64,000 bases of DNA from Bradyrhizobium septentrionale (GCF_011516645.4 NZ_CP088285.1:1178001-1242000); one strand, 5' to 3'; numbered from the stretch's first letter, positions 43,246 to 53,665 are shown. The notes: generated from the letters alone by a model not told the origin. Translations and numbers: made by a program.

Positions 43246-43419
43246 GGTGTCATCACCCGCGCATGCGGGTGATCCAGTATTCCAGAGACGCCTGTGCTTG
43301 AATCGAGAGGCCGCGGCGTACTGGATCGCCCGGTCCCGTCTACGCCAAGGCTTCGACGAGGCCACGAATCCCTGGCACGCCGAAGCTTTAGCGAAGGCGG
43401 CAAGCCGGGCGATGACAGG
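43246..43419 (-). repeat. Dispersed repeat with GATCCAGTA arms, copy B
   Basis: This is the reverse-orientation partner of 20521-20627: GGTGTCATCACCCGCGCATG, GGGTGATCCAGTATTCCAGAG and GGCGTACTGGATCGCCCGG are shared. About 70 extra bases (43355-43405) carrying GAAGCTTTAGCGAAGGCGG are inserted before the closing GCCGGGCGATGACAGG. Confidence 0.8.
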
Positions 43420-43439
43420 TGTGGATGGGGACGTAGCCT

Positions 43440-43731
43440 CGCGTTCTCGCGACATGATTCGTCCGAGCTTTGCTCTTGGTCTCGCCTCCCTCTGAACAGA
43501 GGGCGCAGGGAAAGCCGGGTGCCGATCGCACCCATGGGCCCCGAGCAAAGGTAGAAAGCTCGGGGGTAGGACCACAGGTGTAACCGGAGCAATCCGGCTT
43601 TCCCTGCGCGATGGGCTACGGCTTATACGTGCTCTCCCCGGCGAGACTGGGCTTGTTTGTCACCGCCTTCGCAAGACGCAATCGCGTCTTACAAGGGGAC
43701 ACCGGCCACTAGGGCGTCAGGACCACACGAC
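43440..43731 (-). repeat. Structured dispersed repeat, copy B
   Basis: This is the reverse-orientation partner of 20050-20343. Read on the minus strand, it carries CGTGTGGTCCTGACGCCCTA, CGCCGGGGAGAGCACG, the outer stem GCGCAGGGAAAGCCGG, TTACACCTGTGGTCCTACCC and CCCATGGGTGCGATCGGCAC. The inner hairpins have different stem sequences from copy A but still pair (CCGAGC/GCTCGG in place of CCGGTGC/GCACCGG). Confidence 0.85.
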
Positions 43732-43826
43732 GTGCTCTCTCCGTATCCGTCACGGCGACAAGCGCACAGGTTACGAAAGCGTTGCACTCATCAATCATCT
43801 CGCCCGGGGCCACCCCTCTCCCCACC

Positions 43827-43849
43827 CCCTCTCCCGCAAGGGGAGAGGG
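43827..43849. repeat. Short GC-rich hairpin repeat
   Basis: CCCTCTCCC pairs with GGGAGAGGG around a short loop. It is the same type as the hairpin at 906-929. It lies 47 bp after the end of the sensor-kinase gene and could act as its terminator. Confidence 0.6.
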
Positions 43850-43895
43850 AGCCTTGGGGGCGTGCTCACCTCACGTACGATACTCCGCACTCACC

Positions 43896-45272
43896 CTACG
43901 TTTCTGCAGCGGCAAAACACAGCCGGCACAACAGTCCCGGTGCGTTGTCGCGCAATTCGATCCGCGCACCGTGCAGGCTGGCGACCGCCGCGACCAGGCT
44001 GAGGCCGAGGCCGTTGCCCGGCGTGTAGCGGCTCTGTTCGAGCCGGTAGAAGCGTTTGAAGACGCGGTCGTGCTGACCGGGTGGAATGCCGGGGCCGTCA
44101 TCAGCCACCGCAATCACCGCGCCGCCCTCGTCGTTGTCGCAGGTCACGGTCACCCGCCCGCCGGGGCGGCCATGCTTGATGGCGTTGTCGACGAGATTGG
44201 CGATCGCGTCGAACAGCAAATCGCGGTCGCCGGTGACCAGCACCGCGGCATCGCCGGCAAGCTCGAGATGCGTGGTGACCTCCTCGGCCGCGGCATCGTA
44301 GAGCTCGACCACTTCGCCAGCGATCTCGACGAGGTTGACGGTGCGGAAGGCGTCCTTGCGGGCCCGCGTCTCGATCTCGGAAATCCGCGTGATCGACGCG
44401 AACATTCCGAGCACCGCATCGAGATCGGCGATGGTGTTGCCGATCAGCGCCGCATCGCCCTCGCCGTTGCGGGGGGCGTGGTAGGCCTTTTCGAGCCGGC
44501 CGCGCATCCGGGTCAGCGGCGTGCGCAAATCGTGCGCGATGTTCTCGCCGACCTGCTTGACGTCTCCCATCAGGGTCTGGATCCGATCCAGCATCAGATT
44601 GAGGTTCTCGGCTACGCGATCCCATTCGTCGTGGCTGCCATGCAGCGGGATGCGCTGGTCGAGCCCGGAGAGCATGATGGCGCGGCTGGTCGCATTGATC
44701 GACTCGATCCGGCCGACCGTTCGCCGCGTCACCCCGATACTGGCGACGGCTGCAAGCACGATGATGAGCAGAACAACGGCGATGCCGGCGGCCCTGATCT
44801 GTGCCATGAAGCCGTCGAGATCACCGATGTCGCGGCCGACCAGCAGGCGATCGCCGTTTGGCAAGGTTTCCGTCACGGCTCGCACCAGCGTGGTTCCCGC
44901 AGCGAGCGACGGCGGCGGCGGCGCGCGAAATTCCACCCATCCCCGCTCCGCAGTGCCCTCGGGCCATTGGCTGAGATTTCCGGCAATCACCGCGGAGCCG
45001 GCACCGGCCAGCAGGTAGACGTGATCGGCAAAACCCTTGTCCGCGATCCGCTGTGCGATCAACGCGGCCAGGCCGTCGCGGCCGGACCGCACATAGGCAT
45101 CGTGCAGGCTGGCCCGTTCGACGGTGATGGCGCGATCGGCCCGATCGCGCGCATAGGACAGCGTCGACCAGTAGACATAGGCAAAGATCGCCGAGACGAT
45201 CAGGCCGAACGCGCCGATCGCGATTAGCGCCAGGCGGAAGGTCGACGACTTGAGGGTTTTAGCCAGGAGCAC
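43896..45272 (-). CDS. Sensor histidine kinase
   Basis: The 458-residue inner-membrane kinase has helices at about 13-36 and 159-181, a roughly 120-residue periplasmic sensor, a HAMP linker, phosphorylated H247 in GENIAHDLRTPLTRM, N box LVDNAIKHG, and ATP motifs VADDGPGIP and GNGLGLSLV. The start is GTG at 45272, overlapping the response-regulator gene by 14 bp. The periplasmic domain belongs to no type I recognise, so the signal is unknown. Confidence 0.93.
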   Translation of the reverse strand: MLLAKTLKSSTFRLALIAIGAFGLIVSAIFAYVYWSTLSYARDRADRAITVERASLHDAYVRSGRDGLAALIAQRIADKGFADHVYLLAGAGSAVIAGNLSQWPEGTAERGWVEFRAPPPPSLAAGTTLVRAVTETLPNGDRLLVGRDIGDLDGFMAQIRAAGIAVVLLIIVLAAVASIGVTRRTVGRIESINATSRAIMLSGLDQRIPLHGSHDEWDRVAENLNLMLDRIQTLMGDVKQVGENIAHDLRTPLTRMRGRLEKAYHAPRNGEGDAALIGNTIADLDAVLGMFASITRISEIETRARKDAFRTVNLVEIAGEVVELYDAAAEEVTTHLELAGDAAVLVTGDRDLLFDAIANLVDNAIKHGRPGGRVTVTCDNDEGGAVIAVADDGPGIPPGQHDRVFKRFYRLEQSRYTPGNGLGLSLVAAVASLHGARIELRDNAPGLLCRLCFAAAET

Positions 45273-45954
45273 GGAGGCAGTACCCGATGCCGCGGATCGT
45301 GTGAATCAGCGGATAGGCTTGCTGGTCATCGACCTTGCGGCGCACGCGTCCGACATAGACGTCGATGATGTTGGTCGAGGGATCGAAGTGCAGATCCCAG
45401 ACATGCTGCAGCAGCATCGCGCGCGACACCACGCGGCCTTCGTTGCGCGCGAGATATTCGAGCAGTTGGAATTCCTTCGGCAGCAGCGGAATCTTGCGGC
45501 CGCGCCGGCTCGCCGTCCGCGCGATCAGATCGACCGCGAGGTCGCCGACCCGCAGGATGGTCTCCTTGGCAACGGTCTCGCTGCGGCGGCCCAGCGCCTC
45601 CAGCCGCGCCAGCAACTCGACAAAGGAGAACGGCTTGACCAGATAGTCGTCGCCGCCGGCGCGCAAGCCCCGCACGCGGTCGTCGACCTCGCCGAGCGCG
45701 CTGATGATCAGGAACGGAACCGCGATGCCGTCGTCGCGCATCTGGCGCATCACTGTGATGCCGTCGATGTCGGGCAGCATGCGATCGATCGTGATCACGG
45801 CATAGTCGCGCGCCGCACCCTGGCTCAACGCTTCGCGGCCGTTCGCAGCCAGGTCGACATCGTAGCCGCTGGTGGTGAGCTCCTCGACGAGCTGACCGGC
45901 GGTTTCAGGATCGTCCTCGACGACGAGAATGCGGCGGTGTGCTCCGGTCATCAT
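45259..45954 (-). CDS. OmpR-family response regulator
   Basis: The 231-residue regulator has the receiver domain (ILVVEDDPETAG, phosphorylated Asp in ITIDRMLPDIDG, later K in YLVKPFSF) and a winged-helix effector (RVVSRAMLLQHVWDLHFDPSTNIIDV as two segments, then VYVGRVRRKVD). Two ATG codons in a row (45954, 45951) open the gene. Three exact copies of a 10-bp motif with a 17-bp period overlap and precede the start. The Gly-rich exported protein gene 162 bp upstream on the same strand is a likely target. Confidence 0.94.
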   Translation of the reverse strand: MMTGAHRRILVVEDDPETAGQLVEELTTSGYDVDLAANGREALSQGAARDYAVITIDRMLPDIDGITVMRQMRDDGIAVPFLIISALGEVDDRVRGLRAGGDDYLVKPFSFVELLARLEALGRRSETVAKETILRVGDLAVDLIARTASRRGRKIPLLPKEFQLLEYLARNEGRVVSRAMLLQHVWDLHFDPSTNIIDVYVGRVRRKVDDQQAYPLIHTIRGIGYCLRAPG

Positions 45955-46006
45955 CTTGAACTCCGAGTTGTCTTGAACTCCGAGTCTTCTTGAACTCTTG
46001 GAGTTC
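45954..46006 (-). promoter_or_regulatory. Three 17-bp-spaced direct repeats at response-regulator start
   Basis: TCTTGAACTC (plus strand) occurs at 45954, 45971 and 45988, exactly 17 bp apart; the first two are followed by CGAGT. The third is part of an inverted repeat, GAACTCTTGGAGTTC (45992-46006). OmpR-type regulators bind direct repeats, so autoregulation is possible. The first copy overlaps the ATG. Confidence 0.5.
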
Positions 46007-46115
46007 TCAACTCTCCGGGCGCCCGCCCCGCGACGGCCGCCGCCAGACTATCCCATTCCGGGGCTGGATGGAACGCCTGGCGACGACCGCGACAACGGCG
46101 CGGCTGGTTGGGCGA

Positions 46116-46637
46116 TCACCAATAGTCGCCGCACACATTGACCCATTGCAGCCCATACGGCGTCCACGACCTGCGCCAGCAGCCATCGTAATAGCCGCCG
46201 GCGTAAACGTAGGGCGCGCCGATGAACGCGAAGCGATGGAAGCGGTGGTGGCGGAAGCCGCCATGATGGAAGAAGCGCGTGCCGTGGACTCCGGCGCCGG
46301 CAAATCGCGGGCCGATTGCGGGCGCACCGACGAAGCGGGGGCCACCAACGCGCCCGCCGGCAAAATGCCCGCCGCCGCCCATCGCGGCGAACGCCGCGCC
46401 ACCACCACGCATACCGCCGCCGAAAGCACCGCCACGCATTCCGCCCATTCCGCCGCCATGCATGCCGCCGCCCATGGCGCCAGCAAAGCCACCGCCATGG
46501 CCGCCACCGAAGCCACCGCCGTGACCACCGCCGCCACCGCCATGTCCACCACCGCCTCTGGCGAAGGCTACGGGTGCAAGCGCAACGCTGGCAGCGAGCG
46601 TCGCCGCCGTGAGAAACGTGAACAGCCTATTCTTCAT
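46116..46637 (-). CDS. Gly/His-rich exported protein
   Basis: The 173-residue product has a signal peptide (MKNRLFTFLTAATLAASVAL, cleavage near FARGG). A long Gly-rich stretch with spaced His and Met (HGGGFGG, GGGMHGGGMGG) follows, then a His/Phe/Arg-rich piece (FFHHGGFRHHRFHRF) and an aromatic C-terminus with two Cys (DGCWRR, VNVCGDYW). It is probably periplasmic or surface-bound; the His and Met suggest metal binding, but this is inference. ATG 46637 with GGAGG 8 bases upstream is preferred over the TTG at 46640. It lies immediately upstream of the two-component genes. Confidence 0.75.
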   Translation of the reverse strand: MKNRLFTFLTAATLAASVALAPVAFARGGGGHGGGGGGHGGGFGGGHGGGFAGAMGGGMHGGGMGGMRGGAFGGGMRGGGAAFAAMGGGGHFAGGRVGGPRFVGAPAIGPRFAGAGVHGTRFFHHGGFRHHRFHRFAFIGAPYVYAGGYYDGCWRRSWTPYGLQWVNVCGDYW

Positions 46638-46932
46638 CAAATCCTCCCTGATTGGGACCGCGGCGAACCTCTCATCGCCGCAAACAGAGGATGCTCAGAA
46701 GACGCAAGCCGATGCCCGACTTCAACTGACAAATGCGCCAGATTCTGACGCCGGATTTAGGATCGGCGCGCGAGCCGGCGCGCGCGGCGACCTTCAAGTG
46801 TCCGAATCAAACCACCAGACGATCTCGGAGGCAGGGCAGGCTTCGCGTCACGTCAGGAGCGCTCGCCTTGAGGATGCGCGCGGCACCGGCACACCCCTTG
46901 ATTATGCGCGATCTCCGTGGTAACTGGGCTTC
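46638..46932. other. Intergenic region, no firm gene
   Basis: It holds the promoter of the leftward Gly-rich gene. Frames in the plus direction are not protein-like. GGCGCGCGAGCCGGCGCGC near 46766 is a short GC palindrome. Nothing else is recognised. Confidence 0.4.
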
Positions 46933-47010
46933 ATGATCAACGTCGTGCGCATCGCGAACCGTAAAAACATGACCCACTCTCGCTGGGCCGTGGAAGGAGT
47001 CGTGCGCTAG
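46933..47010 (+). CDS. Possible 25-aa small protein ahead of a terminator
   Basis: An ATG opens a 25-codon frame of basic character (MINVVRIANRKNMTHSRWAV, then EGVVR) that stops 27 bases before a strong intrinsic terminator. The terminator shows that something is transcribed rightward here; it could be this peptide or a small RNA. The ribosome site is weak. Confidence 0.3.
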   Translation: MINVVRIANRKNMTHSRWAVEGVVR

Positions 47011-47037
47011 GAATTCGACGACGCGATCTTTTCACCA

Positions 47038-47070
47038 GGCCCCGCCGGCATCGGACGGGGCCTTTTATTT
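47038..47070 (+). terminator. Rho-independent terminator
   Basis: GGCCCCG and CGGGGCC form the stem and TTTTATTT follows. It is rightward and does not belong to any annotated large gene, since the DUF1127 gene starts after it. Confidence 0.8.
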
Positions 47071-47108
47071 GGCCATGCTCCCTGCCGGCACGACAGCAGG
47101 AGCATCCG

Positions 47109-47519
47109 ATGCCACCCCAACAGACGAACCTCACCCCCGAGACCGGGCGCGATGCCGCAGGGCTGCGCCTCGACCCCGCCATCGCTCTGGTGAAAGACAC
47201 CACCGGCGATGCCTTGGCCGAGGCGTGCCCCGATGCCTCCATCGCAGCGCTAAGAGACGCTTTCTCGGAAAAGGAAGCGGCTGGACCACCAGTCGCATCG
47301 ACGCGGAGCCTCCTGGGTTTGCTCCAGGGATATTGGCGTGCGTTGCGAAATTGGCGCCAACGCGCAAGGTCGCGAGTCAGTTTGCACGACCTCAGCGACA
47401 GGGAGCTGATGGATATCGGCCTGACACAAGGTGAGATCGACTGCCTCGTCGCCGGCCGAGCCATTGAAAGGCTCAGAGAAGGCACGACGTATCTTTGGCT
47501 GTCTCGTGGTGTGATGTAA
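47109..47519 (+). CDS. DUF1127 protein with N-terminal extension
   Basis: The 136-residue protein ends in a DUF1127/YjiS-like segment (about 78-125: YWRALRNWRQRARSRVSLHD, LSDRELMDIGLTQGEI). This short Arg-rich helical domain is found in small alphaproteobacterial regulators, some of which bind RNA. Most members are 45-100 residues; here a 70-residue polar N-terminus is added. A rho-independent terminator follows the stop by 47 bp. The function is unknown. Confidence 0.78.
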   Translation: MPPQQTNLTPETGRDAAGLRLDPAIALVKDTTGDALAEACPDASIAALRDAFSEKEAAGPPVASTRSLLGLLQGYWRALRNWRQRARSRVSLHDLSDRELMDIGLTQGEIDCLVAGRAIERLREGTTYLWLSRGVM

Positions 47520-47566
47520 CTGATGGCAAGTCACCACCAGCTCTGCACATTGAGTGGCTGGCCGCC

Positions 47567-47601
47567 GGGCGGATCAACGAAGCGTGATCCGCCCCTTTTC
47601 T
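47567..47601 (+). terminator. Rho-independent terminator after DUF1127 gene
   Basis: GGGCGGATCA and TGATCCGCCC form a perfect 10-bp stem around an 8-base loop, followed by CTTTTCT. It lies between converging genes and serves the rightward one. Confidence 0.85.
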
Positions 47602-47632
47602 ATCGCCGTGATGTGGCGGACGCCAACGCGGC

Positions 47633-49972
<2,340 letters not shown>

Positions 49973-50082
49973 GCTCGTCTCTCTGAATCGTCACGCCGCT
50001 GATGGCGCGGACGCCGCTTATGAACCATCCCGGAATGATTCATCAAGGCGCGCTGTGGATCAAATTTGGCGCGCCGCGCAAT

Positions 50083-50937
50083 CTATTTCCGGGATGTGCG
50101 CCGTCCGCGGCTTGACAAATAGACCCGCGCCGCATTGCCGCCGAAAATCGCAGCTCTTGCCTCACTTGACAAATCAGCCAGCAGGCTCTCCGCAGCAGCG
50201 AACCACTGCGCATAGCCGCCGGCGAGATTGACCACCGGCCAATCGCTGCCCCACAGCATGCGCTGCGGCCCGAAACATTCGAGCGCATGGTCCACGGCCT
50301 CGCGAAGATCGGCGACCTGCCAGTTCGGCGCCGCCTCTGTCGCGAGGCCCGACAGCTTGCAGACGACGTTGGCGCGCGCGGCAAGGCTCGCGATATCGTC
50401 CTTCCAGGCCGCGATGTCGCCGGTTGCGAGATTTGGCTTGCCGAAATGATCGAGCACGAATTGCAGGTCCGGATGGCGATCGACCACCTGGACGAGCCTC
50501 GGCAGATGGCGCGGCAGCACCAGCGCGTCGAACACCAGGCCGTACTGCGCCATGGCCTCGAGCGGCGCTGCCAGTTCCGGCCGCAGCAGCCAGTCGTCAT
50601 CGGCGATGTCCTGCACCATTGGCCGCAGGCCGACCAGCAGCTCGCGCCCGGCAATCGCATCGATCCGCGTCGCCGCGTCGTCGGCATCGAAGTCGATCCA
50701 GCCCACCACGCCCCGCACCAGATCGGAGCCTTTGGCAACGTCGAGCATGAACGCAGTTTCCGCCTCGGTCGGCGCGGCCTGCACCAGGATGGTGCCATCG
50801 ATTTCGGCTGCGGCGAGATGCGGCATCAGATCTGATAGCCCGAAGTCGCGGTAGATCGGTCCGCGTTCGGGTGTCAGCCAGCCGTAATCGGCGCGTGCAA
50901 GGGTCCAGACATGATGATGGGCGTCGATCCGGATCAT
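50083..50937 (-). CDS. Amidohydrolase-2 family hydrolase (sugar lactonase-like)
   Basis: The 284-residue enzyme has IDAHHHVWTL at the start, LDHFGKPN in the middle and GSDWPVVNLAGGY late, the metal-binding set of L-fuconolactone and L-rhamnonolactone hydrolases. It overlaps the aldo/keto reductase gene by 4 bp, so the pair should act in sequence: sugar dehydrogenase, then lactone opening. The sugar is unknown; L-fucose or L-rhamnose types are likely. Confidence 0.85.
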   Translation of the reverse strand: MIRIDAHHHVWTLARADYGWLTPERGPIYRDFGLSDLMPHLAAAEIDGTILVQAAPTEAETAFMLDVAKGSDLVRGVVGWIDFDADDAATRIDAIAGRELLVGLRPMVQDIADDDWLLRPELAAPLEAMAQYGLVFDALVLPRHLPRLVQVVDRHPDLQFVLDHFGKPNLATGDIAAWKDDIASLAARANVVCKLSGLATEAAPNWQVADLREAVDHALECFGPQRMLWGSDWPVVNLAGGYAQWFAAAESLLADLSSEARAAIFGGNAARVYLSSRGRRTSRK

Positions 50938-51983
50938 GCCGGCACCGGCGCATTCGGATCGAGCAACCTCTCAGCTTTCAGGTCACGCCACAACGCGGCG
51001 GGGACAGAGGCCGACAGCGCGGCGACATTGCGCTCGACCTCCTGCGGTGTCTGCGCGCCGAGCACGAGGCTTGCGACCGCCGGATGACCCAGCGCGAAAT
51101 GCAGCGCGGCGGTCGCCAGCGCGACGCCGTGCGCGCGGCAGACGCGCTCGATCGCAGAAACCTTCTGCATCACGTCGGGTGGCGCGTCCTTGTAGTTGTA
51201 CTTGGCGCCGGCAACCGCGCCGGTCGCCAGAATACCGGAGTTGTACACGCCGCCGAGCATCACGCCGATGCCCTGCTTCTCCGCCAGCGGCAGGAACTCG
51301 GCGAGCGCCGGCTGCTCCAGCAGCGAGTAGCGGCCGGCGAGCAGCATGGTGTCGAACGTGCCCGCCCTGGCGAAGCGCACGCACATCTCGGCCTCGTTGA
51401 CGCCGATCCCGATGCCCTTGACCACGCGCTCGGCGCGCAATTTGTCGAGCGCGACATAGGCGCCGTCCATCGCCTCGCGAAACCGCGCCTCGATGGCGTC
51501 AGCGCCATGGGTCCAGACGTCGACGTCGTGGATCAAGAGCAGGTCGATGCGATCGGTGCCGAGCCGCAGCAACGATTGCTCGACTGCGCGCATCGTGCCG
51601 TCATAGGAATAATCGACCACCGCGCGATGCGGCTGGCCGCCGGCGAAATTCGAGCCGTCGCCGCGGCCGTGGAACGGGTCCATCCAGCGCCCGACCTTGG
51701 TACAAACGACGACGTCGTCACGCGCCACCCGACGCAGCGCGGTGCCGCAGCGATGCTCGGCGAGGCCATGCCCATACAGCGGCGAGGAATCCAGCAAATT
51801 GACGCCAAGCGCAAACGCCCGCTCCGCCGCCGCAATCGCGGTGGTGTCATCGAGCCGCGCAAAGAGATCGCCGAGCGGCGCGGTGCCGAAACCGAGGATG
51901 GAGACATCGAGCCCGGTGCGGCCGAGCCTGCGGCGCGGCAGCGCTGACGCAGGGGCCGTATGTGAGGATTGAGGTTGGTTCAT
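50934..51983 (-). CDS. Aldo/keto reductase (aldose 1-dehydrogenase-like)
   Basis: The 349-residue AKR has the catalytic Asp and Tyr in NLLDSSPLYGHG, Lys in VVVCTKVGR and His in LLLIHDVDVWTHG. Its length and the RLGRTGLDVSILGFGTAPLG start match D-threo-aldose/L-fucose 1-dehydrogenases. ATG 51983 is chosen; the frame is open to 52046 but that part is not conserved-looking. It is translationally coupled to the lactonase downstream. Confidence 0.85.
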   Translation of the reverse strand: MNQPQSSHTAPASALPRRRLGRTGLDVSILGFGTAPLGDLFARLDDTTAIAAAERAFALGVNLLDSSPLYGHGLAEHRCGTALRRVARDDVVVCTKVGRWMDPFHGRGDGSNFAGGQPHRAVVDYSYDGTMRAVEQSLLRLGTDRIDLLLIHDVDVWTHGADAIEARFREAMDGAYVALDKLRAERVVKGIGIGVNEAEMCVRFARAGTFDTMLLAGRYSLLEQPALAEFLPLAEKQGIGVMLGGVYNSGILATGAVAGAKYNYKDAPPDVMQKVSAIERVCRAHGVALATAALHFALGHPAVASLVLGAQTPQEVERNVAALSASVPAALWRDLKAERLLDPNAPVPA

Positions 51984-52146
51984 CGCGAGGGCTCCCTGCA
52001 GTCTTCTTGCTTGCAGGCAGACTAGCCCTGCGGCCGTGCTGAACACAAGCCGACGCGCGTGGCGACCGGCACGCGGACAATGCGCGGCCGAGCGAACAAT
52101 CCAGGGTTCCGATCAGCGGAGGGGCCGACGGTTGTGGCGCCCTCCG

Positions 52147-52461
52147 CTACGCGTCGGAAAGCACCTGCTGCGCGACATTGTCGACCACGACGGGGCTCTC
52201 GAAATAGGTGACCGTCGGATCGGCGCCATATTTCTCGCGGGCGCGGGCGCGCCACGCATCGGTGTACAGCGCTTCCGCCTCTGCCCTCGAGTTCCAGAAA
52301 TAGATGCCACCGGCCGTCATCCCGTCCTCGGACAGCACATAGGTCTTTCGAAACAGCCCCGATACGTCGCGATAGAGCGGTGCCGTGCTCAGGAAGATGC
52401 TGCGCGCTTCCTCGCGCGTGATCGGCTTCGGCAATCTGAACGTCGTGACGGCGGTAATCAT
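52147..52461 (-). CDS. YdhR-like small monooxygenase-fold protein
   Basis: The 104-residue protein fits the YdhR/dimeric alpha-beta barrel family (ITAVTTFRLPKPITREEARS, GLFRKTYVLSEDG, GGIYFWNSRAEAEALY). Members are cofactor-free monooxygenase-like proteins. The ATG at 52461 follows GGAGATCC. It is divergent from a TetR gene across a twin palindromic operator, so TetR repression is likely. Confidence 0.82.
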   Translation of the reverse strand: MITAVTTFRLPKPITREEARSIFLSTAPLYRDVSGLFRKTYVLSEDGMTAGGIYFWNSRAEAEALYTDAWRARAREKYGADPTVTYFESPVVVDNVAQQVLSDA

Positions 52462-52484
52462 CCGGATCTCCTGCGGCATCATTC

Positions 52485-52518
52485 TTGACACCATTGTCAA
52501 TCTTGACGATAGTGTCAA
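52485..52518. promoter_or_regulatory. Twin palindromic TetR operator
   Basis: Two 16-bp sites lie 18 bp apart: TTGACACCATTGTCAA at 52485-52500 and TTGACGATAGTGTCAA at 52503-52518. Both have TTGAC/GTCAA arms. They lie between divergent starts (52461 and 52543), so one regulator can control both genes. Confidence 0.8.
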
Positions 52519-52542
52519 TAATGAATCGGCGGAGCGAACCGA

Positions 52543-53115
52543 ATGGTGGGCATGCGTCAGTTTGACGAGGACGAGGTGATCGCGACCGCGCTCGACGTGT
52601 TCTGGCGCAAGGGCCTGCACGACGCGACCATGCAGGACCTCGCCGCCGCGACCGGCGTCCAGCGCGGCAGTCTCTACAACGCCTATGGCGACAAGGAAGC
52701 GATCTTCCTGCGCGCCTTCGATCGCTATGCCGAGGAATTTCTGGACACGGCCGGCACCGCGCTGGCCCAGGGCGACGCCGCGGCGGGCTTGCGATATTTC
52801 TTCGACATGATCATCGTCAACATGACGGACGGTTCGCCGCCGCGCGGCTGCCTGACCACGCGCACCGCGCTCGATGCGGCGATTTCGAGCACCGACGTCC
52901 GCCAGCGCGTGCAAGCCGTGCTGGGCCGGCTCGAGCAGCTGATCGGCAAAGCCATCAGCGCGGGCAAGCGCAGCGCCGCCGATGCCAATCGGCTGGCGCG
53001 GGTCATCGTGACTTTCACGCGAGGGTTGGCCGTGATGGAGCGCGCCGGATACAGCCGCAAGCAGCTGAAGGAGACCGCCGCGACCTTCATCGATGCGGTG
53101 ATCGGCGATGTCTGA
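52543..53115 (+). CDS. TetR-family repressor
   Basis: The 190-residue regulator has an N-terminal HTH (ATMQDLAAATGVQRGSLYNA, YGDKEAIF) and a C-terminal ligand domain with ISSTDVRQRVQAVLGRLEQL. It is close to the YxaF/LmrA-type TetR group. Starts at 52543 (ATG) or 52552 (ATG) are possible. It likely represses itself and the divergent YdhR-like gene through the two palindromes. Confidence 0.9.
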   Translation: MVGMRQFDEDEVIATALDVFWRKGLHDATMQDLAAATGVQRGSLYNAYGDKEAIFLRAFDRYAEEFLDTAGTALAQGDAAAGLRYFFDMIIVNMTDGSPPRGCLTTRTALDAAISSTDVRQRVQAVLGRLEQLIGKAISAGKRSAADANRLARVIVTFTRGLAVMERAGYSRKQLKETAATFIDAVIGDV

Positions 53116-53159
53116 GGCGGCATCTCCGTCGTGGCGATCGATATCATATGAGAGACAGC

Positions 53160-53567
53160 ATGATGCAGGATCGGACAGGTGGTTGCCTCTGCGGCGCGGT
53201 GCGCTACACGCTAAAGAGCGAGCCGCGGAGCATCGCCTTATGCCATTGCACGCACTGCCAGCGGCAAAGCGGAAGCCTGTTCTCGTTCAACCTCGTCGTC
53301 CGCGAAGCCGACTACCAGCAAACGGGCGAGACCGCGGTGTTCGTCGACCAGGGCGATAGCGGCCATCCGGTCTACCGCCATTTCTGCGGACGCTGCGGCT
53401 CCCCTCTCCTTGCAAAGACCGCATCGATGCCGGGGAAGGTCGTGGTGAAGGCCGGCACGCTCGACGAGCTGGAGGGGCTGCAGCCGCAAGTCGAGATCTA
53501 TACCGTTCATGCGATGACGTGGCTCACGCCGGTCCCGGGCGCGGCACGCTTTGCCCAGAACGTGTGA
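53160..53567 (+). CDS. GFA-family zinc protein (Mss4-like fold)
   Basis: The 135-residue protein has the zinc-binding set GGCLCGAVRY, CHCTHCQRQSG and FCGRCGSPL. This is the GFA (glutathione-dependent formaldehyde-activating enzyme-like) family; most members are of unknown substrate. In-frame ATGs at 53148, 53160 and 53163 exist; GAGAGA before 53160 favours the latter two. It follows the TetR gene by 44 bp on the same strand. Confidence 0.85.
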   Translation: MMQDRTGGCLCGAVRYTLKSEPRSIALCHCTHCQRQSGSLFSFNLVVREADYQQTGETAVFVDQGDSGHPVYRHFCGRCGSPLLAKTASMPGKVVVKAGTLDELEGLQPQVEIYTVHAMTWLTPVPGAARFAQNV

Positions 53568-53620
53568 CCGGCCGCGCCGGCCGCAGGCGCGGCGCAAGCC
53601 GGCACAGCCGGAAAGGAGCT

Positions 53621-53659
53621 GCCGCGACATCGGTCAGGGACGAGTGCCGATGTCGCGGC
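53621..53659. terminator. Bidirectional hairpin between converging genes
   Basis: GCCGCGACATCGG pairs perfectly over 13 bp with CCGATGTCGCGGC around a 13-base loop. It lies between the stop codons of the GFA gene and the leftward binding-protein gene. Confidence 0.6.
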
Positions 53660-53665
53660 CAGCGG

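Noticed and set aside
46609..46936. Plus-strand frames of 67-104 codons opposite and beyond the Gly-rich gene
   Set aside because: No ribosome site, no domain and poor codon bias; one begins inside the leader of the leftward Gly-rich gene.
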